Made by a program: the position numbers and the translations under genes. DNA of 64,000 nt from Gammaproteobacteria bacterium (GTDB lineage: Bacteria; Pseudomonadota; Gammaproteobacteria; Competibacterales; Competibacteraceae), in NCBI GenBank assembly GCA_024235035.1, contig JACKNE010000011.1:1-64000 (forward strand). The letters run 5' to 3'. Positions 34,514-42,430 of the stretch are shown here, piece after piece. Numbering within the stretch: position 1 is the stretch's first letter; each line of letters starts with the position of its first letter. The notes beneath the pieces are model-generated. The model made no database searches. It worked only from the letters and a program-made list of their open reading frames with translations, and was not told where the DNA came from.

Positions 34514-36625
34514 TTAAGTAGCTTTGGCATGCCAAATATGGTCGAGCAGATTCTCAATGCTGACCGGCTTGCTCATGAAAGCGGCTAGGACGCCGCTCTC
34601 CCGCAATGCTGGCTCCTGTCCAGCGAGTGTCTCTGGGATGAGCACCAGAGCTGGCAGACGCGCCCAGGAGATGTGGAGGCGATTGCGGCGCAAGCGCTCG
34701 ATGGCCTCAGCCAGGGGGATATCATCAGGTAGATCGCCCAGGATGAACGCGATGTTCTCATTGCTTTCCAGCAGCGTCCGTGCCTTTTCTGCACGGTCGG
34801 CGATCGCCAGATGAAGTCCTTCCTGCTCGAGCGCCGCCTCGAGCTGTTTTGAAAAGAGTTCGTCGCCGCCGATCAGCAACACCGTCTGCCCAGGTGAGAC
34901 GTATTTCGGGGTCAGATCCAGTGCGTCATCGAAACAAACCGCCCCATAATGATCCGCCAACTCGGGCCAGAAACTAGGACCCACGGCGGCCATCACCTCG
35001 CCGACAGTGGTATGACCCGAGATGACGTACCCGCTGCCCGACACCGCCAGGGATTTAAGGTCGTTGGCACGCAACTTGTCGAGCTCGCTGAGGCGGCTTT
35101 CACCCAAGGCGACAGCATCTCGCAGAGCTTTATTCATCTCGACAATGTCGACGATGGGTAAGCGACCGTAATAACCGGTATAGCCGCACTGGGTGCAACC
35201 GACCGCGCGAAAGCCAGGCCGATTGTGCGTCACTTCCGTGAAGATGCGCTCCTCGGGAGTGAGCGGATCGGTCACCGGGATCCGGCAGGCTGGACAGAGC
35301 GCCCGGCAGAGCCGCTGCGCGACGACCATCGCCAGGGAGTCAGCCAGGATCGAGGGCTGTAGTCCCAGGTTGAGCAGCCGGGGAATTGCGGTTAGTGCAT
35401 CATTGGTGTGGAGTGTCGAGAGGACCAAATGGCCTGTCAAGGCCGCTTGGCAGGCGATCTCTGCGGTTTCGGTATCGCGAATCTCGCCGATCAGCACCAC
35501 ATCGGGGTCCTGGCGCAAAATGGAACGCAGGGCCGTCATGAAGGTCCGCCCGGCCTTCTCGTTGACCTCTACTTGCGAGATCCCTGGAATACGATACTCG
35601 ACCGGGTTTTCGACCGTGATGATGTTGACCGAGCTATGGTTGATCTCGGCCAACATGCCATAGAGGGTCGAGGTCTTGCCGCTGCCGGTCGGACCGGTCA
35701 TGAGCACCATGCCTGAGGGACGCTTGAAGCCGCGCCGCATCGTTTGCAGGACCGCATGTGGAAAACCGGCGCCATTGAGCCGATGAACCCGACTCTGATC
35801 CAGGAAGCGGATGACAAGTCGTTCACCCCGACTTGCCGGCAGGCTGGAAACGCGCAGATCGATATCTCTTCTGTCTTCGACGATCGACATGCGTCCGTCT
35901 TGAGGGATGATCGAGTTGGTTGGCTCCATGCCACTACGGGCCTTGAGATGGCGAATCAGGCTGGCGGCCGTGGCATCCGGCAGCATAGCAATGCGCTGCA
36001 GGGCACCGTCGACCCGAATACGAACCACAAAGGAGCCCAGGAAGGGCTGGATATGCAGATCGGATGCACGTTGTTCGAGCGCGCTCGTGAGCAGACCTCG
36101 GGCGAGCCTGACGATGGCGTTGTCATCGATCGCTCGCCTCATTTCCGTTCCGAACAGCTCCTGCTTCCTTGATTGCCGCAGAGCCTCCATGGAATAGGCC
36201 AAGACAACCGCATCTTCAATGGCCTGTGGTGGTGCCAAGACCCACTCGATCGATTTTCTGGCGAGGAAACGGGTGCGCTCGTCGACGTTCGCATCCAGAG
36301 GGTTAGCCGTCGCCACGACCAAGGCGCCATCCTGGATGCGCAAGGGCAGGATATCGTTCTCTTGGCAGTAGATTGACGGAACCAGGGCGAGCGCGCTGGG
36401 TTGCGCCTCTTTGAGCGCCGCCGCCACTGGTACACCGTAGATTGGCGCGAGCACACGCGCGAGCGCGTCTTGCTCCAGAGTCAGGAGACGCGCGAAGGCC
36501 TGCCAGGACTGGCTCAAGGTGCCTGACAGCTCGATCCTGTCAAGATCCGTTCGCTCCGGGAAGGCCTCGGCGATCGCCTGCTTTAGCGCCTGTACCGGGG
36601 TCAGCGTGTAGAGCAGTGGATTCAT
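34514..36625 (-). CDS. GspE/PilB family assembly ATPase with C-terminal receiver-like domain
   Basis: A 703-residue protein. An N-terminal MshEN/GspE-N region (about 1-150) is followed by the secretion ATPase core: Walker A GPTGSGKT (311-318), Asp box, Walker B VVLIGEIRD (about 376-384) and the His box STLHTNDA. A zinc-binding set (C440, C444, C447, C477, C480) matches PilB/GspE rather than PilT. The last 125 residues look like a receiver domain: VLLIGGDE for the acidic pocket, Asp631 in FILGDLPDD as possible phosphoacceptor, and MSKPVSIENLL with Lys685. A receiver at this end is unusual and would place pilus extension under two-component control. No PilC, PilM-Q or PilT is in the window. Confidence 0.9.
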   Translation of the reverse strand: MNPLLYTLTPVQALKQAIAEAFPERTDLDRIELSGTLSQSWQAFARLLTLEQDALARVLAPIYGVPVAAALKEAQPSALALVPSIYCQENDILPLRIQDGALVVATANPLDANVDERTRFLARKSIEWVLAPPQAIEDAVVLAYSMEALRQSRKQELFGTEMRRAIDDNAIVRLARGLLTSALEQRASDLHIQPFLGSFVVRIRVDGALQRIAMLPDATAASLIRHLKARSGMEPTNSIIPQDGRMSIVEDRRDIDLRVSSLPASRGERLVIRFLDQSRVHRLNGAGFPHAVLQTMRRGFKRPSGMVLMTGPTGSGKTSTLYGMLAEINHSSVNIITVENPVEYRIPGISQVEVNEKAGRTFMTALRSILRQDPDVVLIGEIRDTETAEIACQAALTGHLVLSTLHTNDALTAIPRLLNLGLQPSILADSLAMVVAQRLCRALCPACRIPVTDPLTPEERIFTEVTHNRPGFRAVGCTQCGYTGYYGRLPIVDIVEMNKALRDAVALGESRLSELDKLRANDLKSLAVSGSGYVISGHTTVGEVMAAVGPSFWPELADHYGAVCFDDALDLTPKYVSPGQTVLLIGGDELFSKQLEAALEQEGLHLAIADRAEKARTLLESNENIAFILGDLPDDIPLAEAIERLRRNRLHISWARLPALVLIPETLAGQEPALRESGVLAAFMSKPVSIENLLDHIWHAKAT

Positions 36626-36649
36626 GGAACTGTAACCCTGGTGTGATCT

Positions 36650-38719
36650 TCAATCGACGCCTTTAGGCAGGCGGAGGGTCACGCGGGCGCCTTCATCGGT
36701 CCCTGTGATTTCAAGGTCGCCCTCGAAGCTATATTGCACCAGGGTTTGGGCGAGGACGAGACTCGCTCCAGGCTCAGTTGCGGGCGGCGCCCGATCGGAC
36801 AGGGTCAGCAAGATCCATTCGCCGCGCTCGTCATTGCCGAGTCTGGCGCTCAATGCGATCTGTGCGGAAACCGCATTGCGTTCTGCGCGTTCGATGGCAT
36901 CCATGAGGAGATGGTGGAGCAGTTGCCCCAGCGCTCCGGCCGCTGCATCCATCTCAAGAGTGGGAGGGATATCGTTGTCGATCTCACAGGAGGTGCAGGT
37001 CGAAACCGCGCCTATCACGGCGCGCACGCTTTCGGCAACTTCATGCAGACGAAAGCGCCTTGGCTGCTCGCTGGTCCGGTCCACCGCCATTTGCCTGAAC
37101 CGGGAGAGCAGATTGCGCATTGTTTCGATGTCCTGATCGACCTGCTGGCTGCGGATCTCGGCTTGCTCCATGAAGGCTTCCAGCTCGGCCTTACGCAGGC
37201 CGCGGGCTAATTGGTTCTTGAAGGACTGTATGTCTGCCAGGAATTCGGTTGTCGTCTGCCCCACTTGATCGAGCGATCCCTGGATTCGGTAAGCCACTCC
37301 AGCGATCAGGCTGCCGAGCGCACCGAGTCGATCGGCACGCACCAGATCATTCTGTGTCTTCTTCAGATCTGTGATTTTTTGCTCCAGCATATCATTGGCC
37401 TGCTGGAGATCGACCGTGCGCTCGGCCACCTTGATCTCCAGTTCCTCAGCTTGTCGCCGGATCTGTTCCAACAGATTGCGGCGGTCGCGTGTGATCTGCG
37501 CGACGCGTGCGAAGATAGGTGTCCACATCGGTGGCACGGTTGGTACATCCTTGACCGCTGCTCCGTCGAAGCTCTCGAAAAAGGCGGCCAAGCGCAGGGC
37601 CGGACCGGCATAGTAGTGGCTCTGGAAGAGACCGATGGCTAGGATCGCCATGACAAGCAAAACGGCGAAGACGAGATAGAGGCGGATTTCATTGGTCAAG
37701 AGCTGGTGCAGCGAAGCGTTGTCCAGATAGACCCGCAAGGTCCAGGGGGTACCCACCAGAGGCAGATTTAACCAGTCATCGCCCACAGCCTGGACACTTG
37801 AAAACAGGCTCGAAAAGGCGACTTTCTCTCTAGCAACCTGCGATTTCTTGTTCTGATCGGCGAGCAGGATTCCATCCGCATCGACGATCAGCGCCCGGCC
37901 GGCTTCCGGTGCATGGATGTGCAACACCTGGTCGAGCGTATCGAGGGTCACATCGGTTCCGACCGCACCAACATACTCGTCGGTCAGGTAGATCGGGGCC
38001 AGCAGTGTAACCATCATGCCCTTGCCGCCCGCATCCTCATAGGGTCGTGTCCAGATCATGTCACGCTTCGGGTTATTGTGCGGGCCGACCTGTTCAACCG
38101 GGTGGGTACCATCGGCGTCGAAGTAGGCTTTAATCGCAGCACCCAAGTCGGAGGTCCGGGTCGCGTTCAGCAGTGCTTCCGTCGATAGAGACGGATAAAC
38201 GAAGAACCAGCGTTGGCCCGCATCATAGTAGTATGACCATTGGAACATCTTATGCCACTGATGGTCAGCGGCGGCGCCAGGCAAAAAGGACGTCGCGGCG
38301 GCTAGATCTCGCCGGAACGTCTTATCGAGTTTGGCGCTCGGACTGATATGCAAGGAGCCGATCTCGACGCTCGGAATCGTTACGGAGGTATTTGCTTCGC
38401 TCTCGTCGATCTTGACACCGATCCCCTGCAGGAGTTGATCTGAAGATGTCGTGTCGCCCAGATCAGAGCGGTGAAGCGTATTCTCGATCGCGCGCCGCAT
38501 AGCGAACACATGGCCGCGCGCCACGTTGATCTTGTCGTCGAGGAAGATCTTCAGCTGTTCGCTCTGCGCGATGATCGCGGCCCGGCGATCGGCGCGGAGT
38601 TCAGCAATCGAAAACCAGGCGTAGGCAATGAGCGCAATCAACAACAGCCCACCGATCAGCAACATCGAGACGACATACTGCCTCTGCAGGGTATTTCCGT
38701 CGTTCTTGATGCTTGCCAT
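36650..38719 (-). CDS. Cache-domain sensor with degenerate histidine kinase core
   Basis: A 689-residue membrane protein with segments at about 17-37 and 346-366 around a double-Cache sensor domain (RWFFVYPSLSTEALL, YVGAVGTDVTLDTLDQVLHI). A HAMP-like/coiled-coil stretch (EELEIKVAERTVDLQQANDM) and a kinase-like region follow. The H-box reads AGVAYRIQGSL (Tyr477) where the family has AGVAHEINxPL. The N-box reads LLMDAIERA with Asp606 for Asn, and the G1 box is SDRAPP. It should not autophosphorylate. First gene of the pilin-ATPase operon, so it probably senses a ligand and acts by contact, for instance on the receiver-like domain of the ATPase. Confidence 0.85.
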   Translation of the reverse strand: MASIKNDGNTLQRQYVVSMLLIGGLLLIALIAYAWFSIAELRADRRAAIIAQSEQLKIFLDDKINVARGHVFAMRRAIENTLHRSDLGDTTSSDQLLQGIGVKIDESEANTSVTIPSVEIGSLHISPSAKLDKTFRRDLAAATSFLPGAAADHQWHKMFQWSYYYDAGQRWFFVYPSLSTEALLNATRTSDLGAAIKAYFDADGTHPVEQVGPHNNPKRDMIWTRPYEDAGGKGMMVTLLAPIYLTDEYVGAVGTDVTLDTLDQVLHIHAPEAGRALIVDADGILLADQNKKSQVAREKVAFSSLFSSVQAVGDDWLNLPLVGTPWTLRVYLDNASLHQLLTNEIRLYLVFAVLLVMAILAIGLFQSHYYAGPALRLAAFFESFDGAAVKDVPTVPPMWTPIFARVAQITRDRRNLLEQIRRQAEELEIKVAERTVDLQQANDMLEQKITDLKKTQNDLVRADRLGALGSLIAGVAYRIQGSLDQVGQTTTEFLADIQSFKNQLARGLRKAELEAFMEQAEIRSQQVDQDIETMRNLLSRFRQMAVDRTSEQPRRFRLHEVAESVRAVIGAVSTCTSCEIDNDIPPTLEMDAAAGALGQLLHHLLMDAIERAERNAVSAQIALSARLGNDERGEWILLTLSDRAPPATEPGASLVLAQTLVQYSFEGDLEITGTDEGARVTLRLPKGVD

Positions 38720-38891
38720 GGTGGTCAGCCCTTCCCCAATTTCGTGATCCTCGATAATAAGCGCAAGAGATCAGGATGAACGCTCCTAAGCTCTCTCACG
38801 CCAGATCGGATAATCGGGTAAGCGAGTAAGCAGCTTACCAGAGGATCTTACAAATGTTTTTTTTCATGGAGCTGCGAAGATGAAGCGCTCG

Positions 38892-39233
38892 CTACCACTG
38901 TTTGAACTCTTCTATTTTGCCGTGGCCATTGACGTTGCAGTAACCTTTAGCGCTCTTTCCACTCACGCTCCAATCGAAAGAGGCGCCGTTCTTCTTCAGA
39001 TCGCCGCCGGTCATGGCTCCCGAATCGAGCTGCTCCTGCAAGGTCGCGCCGAGTCGGACGTTGATATCTGAGTTTGGCACATCGAACTGCTCCATTACTC
39101 GGGTCTTGCAGGCGCTGCCGAGCCTGCCGATCACAGCATCGGTTTTAGCGTCAGCGATCGCGGGTTGGGTCAACAGCACGGAGGTAAAAGCGAGGACGGC
39201 GGCTAACAGCGAAAGCGGATTCTTGGTTTGCAT
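38892..39233 (-). CDS. Small secreted protein, unknown
   Basis: The 113-residue protein has a clear signal peptide (LSLLAAVLAFTSVLLTQPAI, cleaved after ADA or IADA). The mature part of about 85 residues has two cysteines (ACKTRV and GYCNVNGHG) that could form one disulfide, and ends NGHGKIEEFKQW. Family not recognised. It lies 172 bases upstream of the Cache sensor gene on the same strand, so it may be a separate transcript. A periplasmic or released partner of the sensor or pilin is possible but unsupported by motif. Confidence 0.7.
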   Translation of the reverse strand: MQTKNPLSLLAAVLAFTSVLLTQPAIADAKTDAVIGRLGSACKTRVMEQFDVPNSDINVRLGATLQEQLDSGAMTGGDLKKNGASFDWSVSGKSAKGYCNVNGHGKIEEFKQW

Positions 39234-39459
39234 TTGTCGATTCCTTGGATTAGTGTTTTAAAACTAGACTCATGTAGCTTTGAATTCAACGGGGCTACCA
39301 ACTGAAACATATTTAAACGTAGCAATGTTAGTGGAAATCTGCAAAATTATGCTGGCCCTATCTGGCTTGGCGCGCGGAGTCCTGCACGAGCAGGGCCGCT
39401 AACGACTGTTTTGCCTAATCCCTCGACAAGACAAAGAGCTAGTTCAGAAACGTCATTCT

Positions 39460-40350
39460 ATGGAAGGACCTCTAATAAAAAGAATGTTGGGATTGGCGGC
39501 AGGACCCCATGATCGACGAACGGAATCCGGCACCCAACCGGATGTGACCTCGGCGTCTGTGCCAAAATACGAAACCTCTCCGGTCGAGTTGAGCATTGTC
39601 ATGCCCTGTCTCAATGAGGCGAAGACTCTGGGGCAATGTATCGACCGAGCACACCGAGTATTGATCGAACATCATGTCTCGGGCGAGATCATCGTGGGTG
39701 ATAATGGCAGCCGAGATGGCAGCCGAGCGATTGCCCGCATGCATGGTGCTCGGGTAGCGCATATCACTCGGCGAGGTTATGGCGCTGCGGTCATGGGCGC
39801 TATCCGGGTCGCGCGAGGACAGTACATCTTGATGGGTGACGCGGACGGTTCTTACGATTTCGGGTATGCACCGCGCTTCATTGATGCCTTGCGGGCTGGA
39901 TGTGTCCTCGTAATGGGTAGTCGTTTCAAAGGCGGGATCGACCAAGGCGCCATGCCACTCCTGCATCGCTATCTTGGTAATCCCATCCTGACGGGGCTAG
40001 GCCGCATTCTCTATGCTCCTTATCTCACCGATTTTAACTGTGGCTTGCGGGCTTTCCACCGGGTATCCATCCTCCAGCTCAATCTCTCCAGTACAGGGAT
40101 GGAACTCGCGACCGAGATGATCATCAAGGCCATTTTGGCCGGTCTGCCGATTCGCGAGATACCCATTCCCCTGCATCGTGATGGGCGCAACCGGCCTTCC
40201 CACTTGCGCCCCTGGCGCGATGGGCTGCGTCACCTGGCTGTGCTTCTCGCCTATCTCCCACAGAGGTTGACCCTTAGAATGCCTATACTCTCTGAGACCG
40301 GTCCTGGCAAACCTCAAGCGGGGGGGCAACGAGACTCGCGCATCTCATGA
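39460..40350 (+). CDS. Family 2 glycosyltransferase (polyprenyl-phosphate sugar synthase-like)
   Basis: The 296-residue cytoplasmic protein has a GT2 core: LSIVMPCLNEAKTLGQCIDR, VGDNGSRDGSRAIA, LMGDADGSYDF (DxD-type motif) and TDFNCGLRAFHR. It resembles dolichyl/polyprenyl-phosphate mannose or glucose synthases but has no clear membrane segment, only amphipathic ends. Such enzymes charge undecaprenyl phosphate with a sugar, the donor used by GT39-like transferases encoded 11 kb upstream. The next gene overlaps its stop (ATGA). The start is a plain ATG after TTCTATGG context; a start nearer residue 42 is also possible because the first 40 residues are low-complexity. Confidence 0.85.
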   Translation: MEGPLIKRMLGLAAGPHDRRTESGTQPDVTSASVPKYETSPVELSIVMPCLNEAKTLGQCIDRAHRVLIEHHVSGEIIVGDNGSRDGSRAIARMHGARVAHITRRGYGAAVMGAIRVARGQYILMGDADGSYDFGYAPRFIDALRAGCVLVMGSRFKGGIDQGAMPLLHRYLGNPILTGLGRILYAPYLTDFNCGLRAFHRVSILQLNLSSTGMELATEMIIKAILAGLPIREIPIPLHRDGRNRPSHLRPWRDGLRHLAVLLAYLPQRLTLRMPILSETGPGKPQAGGQRDSRIS

Positions 40351-41081
40351 CACCGTTCACGGTTGTGATCCCTGTATATAATGAGGAAGCTTTACTGTTT
40401 CCAAATACCGAGCGACTGATCGCCTATCTGGACCCGCTCGGATTGGAGTACGAAATTCTCATCGGCTCTAATGGCTCAACGGATTTGACGCCACAATTGG
40501 GTGAAGGGCTTCGTCAGCGCTTTCCGCAAGTGAATTTCTTACATATGCCGGAGCGGGGTGTTGGCCGCGTGTTTAAGACTCTCGTCGCCCAGGCTCGCTA
40601 CCCGGCCATCGTCTCGATCGACATGGATTTATCGACCGATTTCGACTTCATTCCTCGCGCCCTAGCCATGCTGCAGGTGGGCCATGTGATTGTCGGTGTA
40701 AAGAAAAAGGGAATACAGCAACGCTCCTGGCTCCGCAAGCTCGGCTCCGACATCTTCGTGCGGGCGGTACGTCTGCTCTTAGATATCGAGTACGATGATT
40801 ATTCGATTACCGCAAAGGCCTATCGAACAGAGAGCGTGCGCCGCTTCCTGGATGTCATTGACGAAGGATCATCCTATGTCCTCTCGATTTGCTACCTCAT
40901 CCAGCGGGCAGGCGGTGAGATCATACAGGTTCCAGTGTCTTGCGTAGACTGGCGCCCATCAAGATTCAATCTTGCGAATGAAGCGATCTACAAATTCCGG
41001 CACCTGTTTCGATTCTGGCTCAAATTTCGCGTCGATCGTTTGATCAGATGGCTCAATGTGGATTCTGGACAGTTCTCCTGA
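40347..41081 (+). CDS. Family 2 glycosyltransferase
   Basis: The 244-residue protein has a GT2 core: FTVVIPVYNEEALLFPNTER, IGSNGSTDLTPQ, SIDMDLSTDFDF (DxD) and a C-terminal basic amphipathic region (FRHLFRFWLKFRVDRLIRW) that may bind the membrane. It overlaps the previous glycosyltransferase (ATGA), so both are made from one transcript. The two probably act in sequence on a lipid-linked or nucleotide sugar. Convergent with cca, with 35 bases between stops and no obvious terminator. Confidence 0.85.
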   Translation: MTPFTVVIPVYNEEALLFPNTERLIAYLDPLGLEYEILIGSNGSTDLTPQLGEGLRQRFPQVNFLHMPERGVGRVFKTLVAQARYPAIVSIDMDLSTDFDFIPRALAMLQVGHVIVGVKKKGIQQRSWLRKLGSDIFVRAVRLLLDIEYDDYSITAKAYRTESVRRFLDVIDEGSSYVLSICYLIQRAGGEIIQVPVSCVDWRPSRFNLANEAIYKFRHLFRFWLKFRVDRLIRWLNVDSGQFS

Positions 41082-41116
41082 TTAGTTCTGCTTTTCCAGA
41101 TTCATCTAGCAGTTAC

Positions 41117-42340
41117 CTAAGCACCCTGACAGATCGCGGTAATCGCGGCCAATCGCTCTCGCCGCAAGGCTTCAGCCAGCGCCAGCCCACTTAAACCCTG
41201 CTCCACTAAGGGGCGCGCCTGGACGCTGACAGCAGCTCGATGAGTCCTTCGCAGCAAATCTGCTTGGGGGTAATCCCGATCTTCCAGACCCAGCCGGCCT
41301 CGGGCATCGGCTTCGCAAGCGGTCAGAAATTGCTCGAAACGCTGCGGCTTGCGCAGGGTATCCAATCCTTGCAAAACCTTGAGCAGTGTTTTCGGGCGCA
41401 ACTCCAAGGCTCGGTGGCAGTGGGTATGATAGCGGGCGGTCAGTACGCCCAGCTCTCGATAGGTGTTGGGAATCCTCAGCCGCTGACAGAGTCGACCCAC
41501 CCGTTCGGCGCCCTGCTCTTCGTGGCCCCGATGATGGGGCCATACCTCGGGCGGTGTATCGCCCTTGCCTAGATCATGCACCAGCACCGCGAAACGGGTC
41601 GTGACGTCTGCGTCAAGTCGCACCGCTTGCGCCAACGCCATCAGGGTGTGGACGCCGGTATCGATTTCAGGATGATGAGCCGGCGGTTGCGGCACCCCAA
41701 ACAACCGATCCAGTTCCGGGAAGATACGCGCCAGCGCGCCACAGTCGCGCAGGGTCTCGATGAACCGCTCCGGTCGAGGTTCGCCCAACGCGCGTACGGT
41801 TTCCGCCCAGACCCGTTCCGGCACCAGATGATCGACTTCACCGCTGGCGACCATCATCCGCATCAGATCCAGTGTCTCCGCTGCGACCTGAAAGCCGAGT
41901 GAGGCATAACGGGCGCTGAAGCGGGCCAGTCGCAGAATACGCACCGGGTCTTCTGCAAAAGCAGGCGAAACGTGACGCAGCCAGCGCTGTTCCAGGTCAC
42001 GCGCGCCTTGGTAGGGATCGAGTAACCGACCGGCGCCATCGCGGGCCATGGCGTTGATAGTCAGGTCGCGGCGTTGTAGATCTTCCTCTAGCGTCACTTC
42101 CGGCGCGGCGTGTACTTGGAAGCCGTGATAGCCCGGCGCGGTCTTGCGCTCGGTGCGGGCGAGGGCGTATTCCTCGTGGGTGTCGGGGTGGAGGAAGACC
42201 GGAAAATCCTTGCCGACTGGCCGGAAACCGCGCGCCAGCAAGTCGTCCGAGGTGGCGCCGACCACCACCCAGTCGCGTTCCCGAACTGGGAGGTTGAGCA
42301 ATGCGTCGCGCACCGCGCCGCCGACCAGGTAGATATCCAT
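41117..42340 (-). CDS. cca: Multifunctional CCA-adding tRNA nucleotidyltransferase
   Basis: The 407-residue enzyme adds or repairs the 3' CCA end of tRNAs. The N-terminal nucleotidyltransferase has YLVGGAVRDALLNLPVRERD and RRDLTINAMARD; the tRNA-binding middle has DPVRILRLARFSARY. The C-terminal HD phosphohydrolase domain (VHTLMALAQAVRLDAD, FAVLVHDLGKGDTP) gives the 2',3'-cyclic phosphodiesterase and phosphatase activities of gammaproteobacterial Cca. The length matches E. coli (412). The ATG at 42340 begins MDIYLVGG, as in the family. Confidence 0.96.
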   Translation of the reverse strand: MDIYLVGGAVRDALLNLPVRERDWVVVGATSDDLLARGFRPVGKDFPVFLHPDTHEEYALARTERKTAPGYHGFQVHAAPEVTLEEDLQRRDLTINAMARDGAGRLLDPYQGARDLEQRWLRHVSPAFAEDPVRILRLARFSARYASLGFQVAAETLDLMRMMVASGEVDHLVPERVWAETVRALGEPRPERFIETLRDCGALARIFPELDRLFGVPQPPAHHPEIDTGVHTLMALAQAVRLDADVTTRFAVLVHDLGKGDTPPEVWPHHRGHEEQGAERVGRLCQRLRIPNTYRELGVLTARYHTHCHRALELRPKTLLKVLQGLDTLRKPQRFEQFLTACEADARGRLGLEDRDYPQADLLRRTHRAAVSVQARPLVEQGLSGLALAEALRRERLAAITAICQGA

Positions 42341-42401
42341 GATTCGTTATTCCAAGCCCAATAGATGTCGCTGTTTCATCATTTTCAAGGTAGTCATTGC
42401 C

Positions 42402-42430
42402 TTCTCTCCTTTGTGGGGAGAAGGAAGGAT
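42402..42430 (+). repeat. Dispersed palindromic repeat, copy E (intergenic)
   Basis: TTCTCTCCTTTGTGGGGAGA followed by AGGAAGG, an inverted pair with a short loop. It lies in the 90-base gap between cca and the AAA/nuclease gene and abuts the latter's stop. Confidence 0.6.

Noticed and set aside
38817..38839. Hairpin GGTAAGC/GCTTACC after the small secreted protein gene, possible terminator
   Set aside because: In the direction of that gene no T run follows the stem, so terminator function is not supported.
39381..39394. CCTGC-acga-GCAGG hairpin upstream of the first glycosyltransferase
   Set aside because: Five-base stem without T run; not distinguishable from chance.
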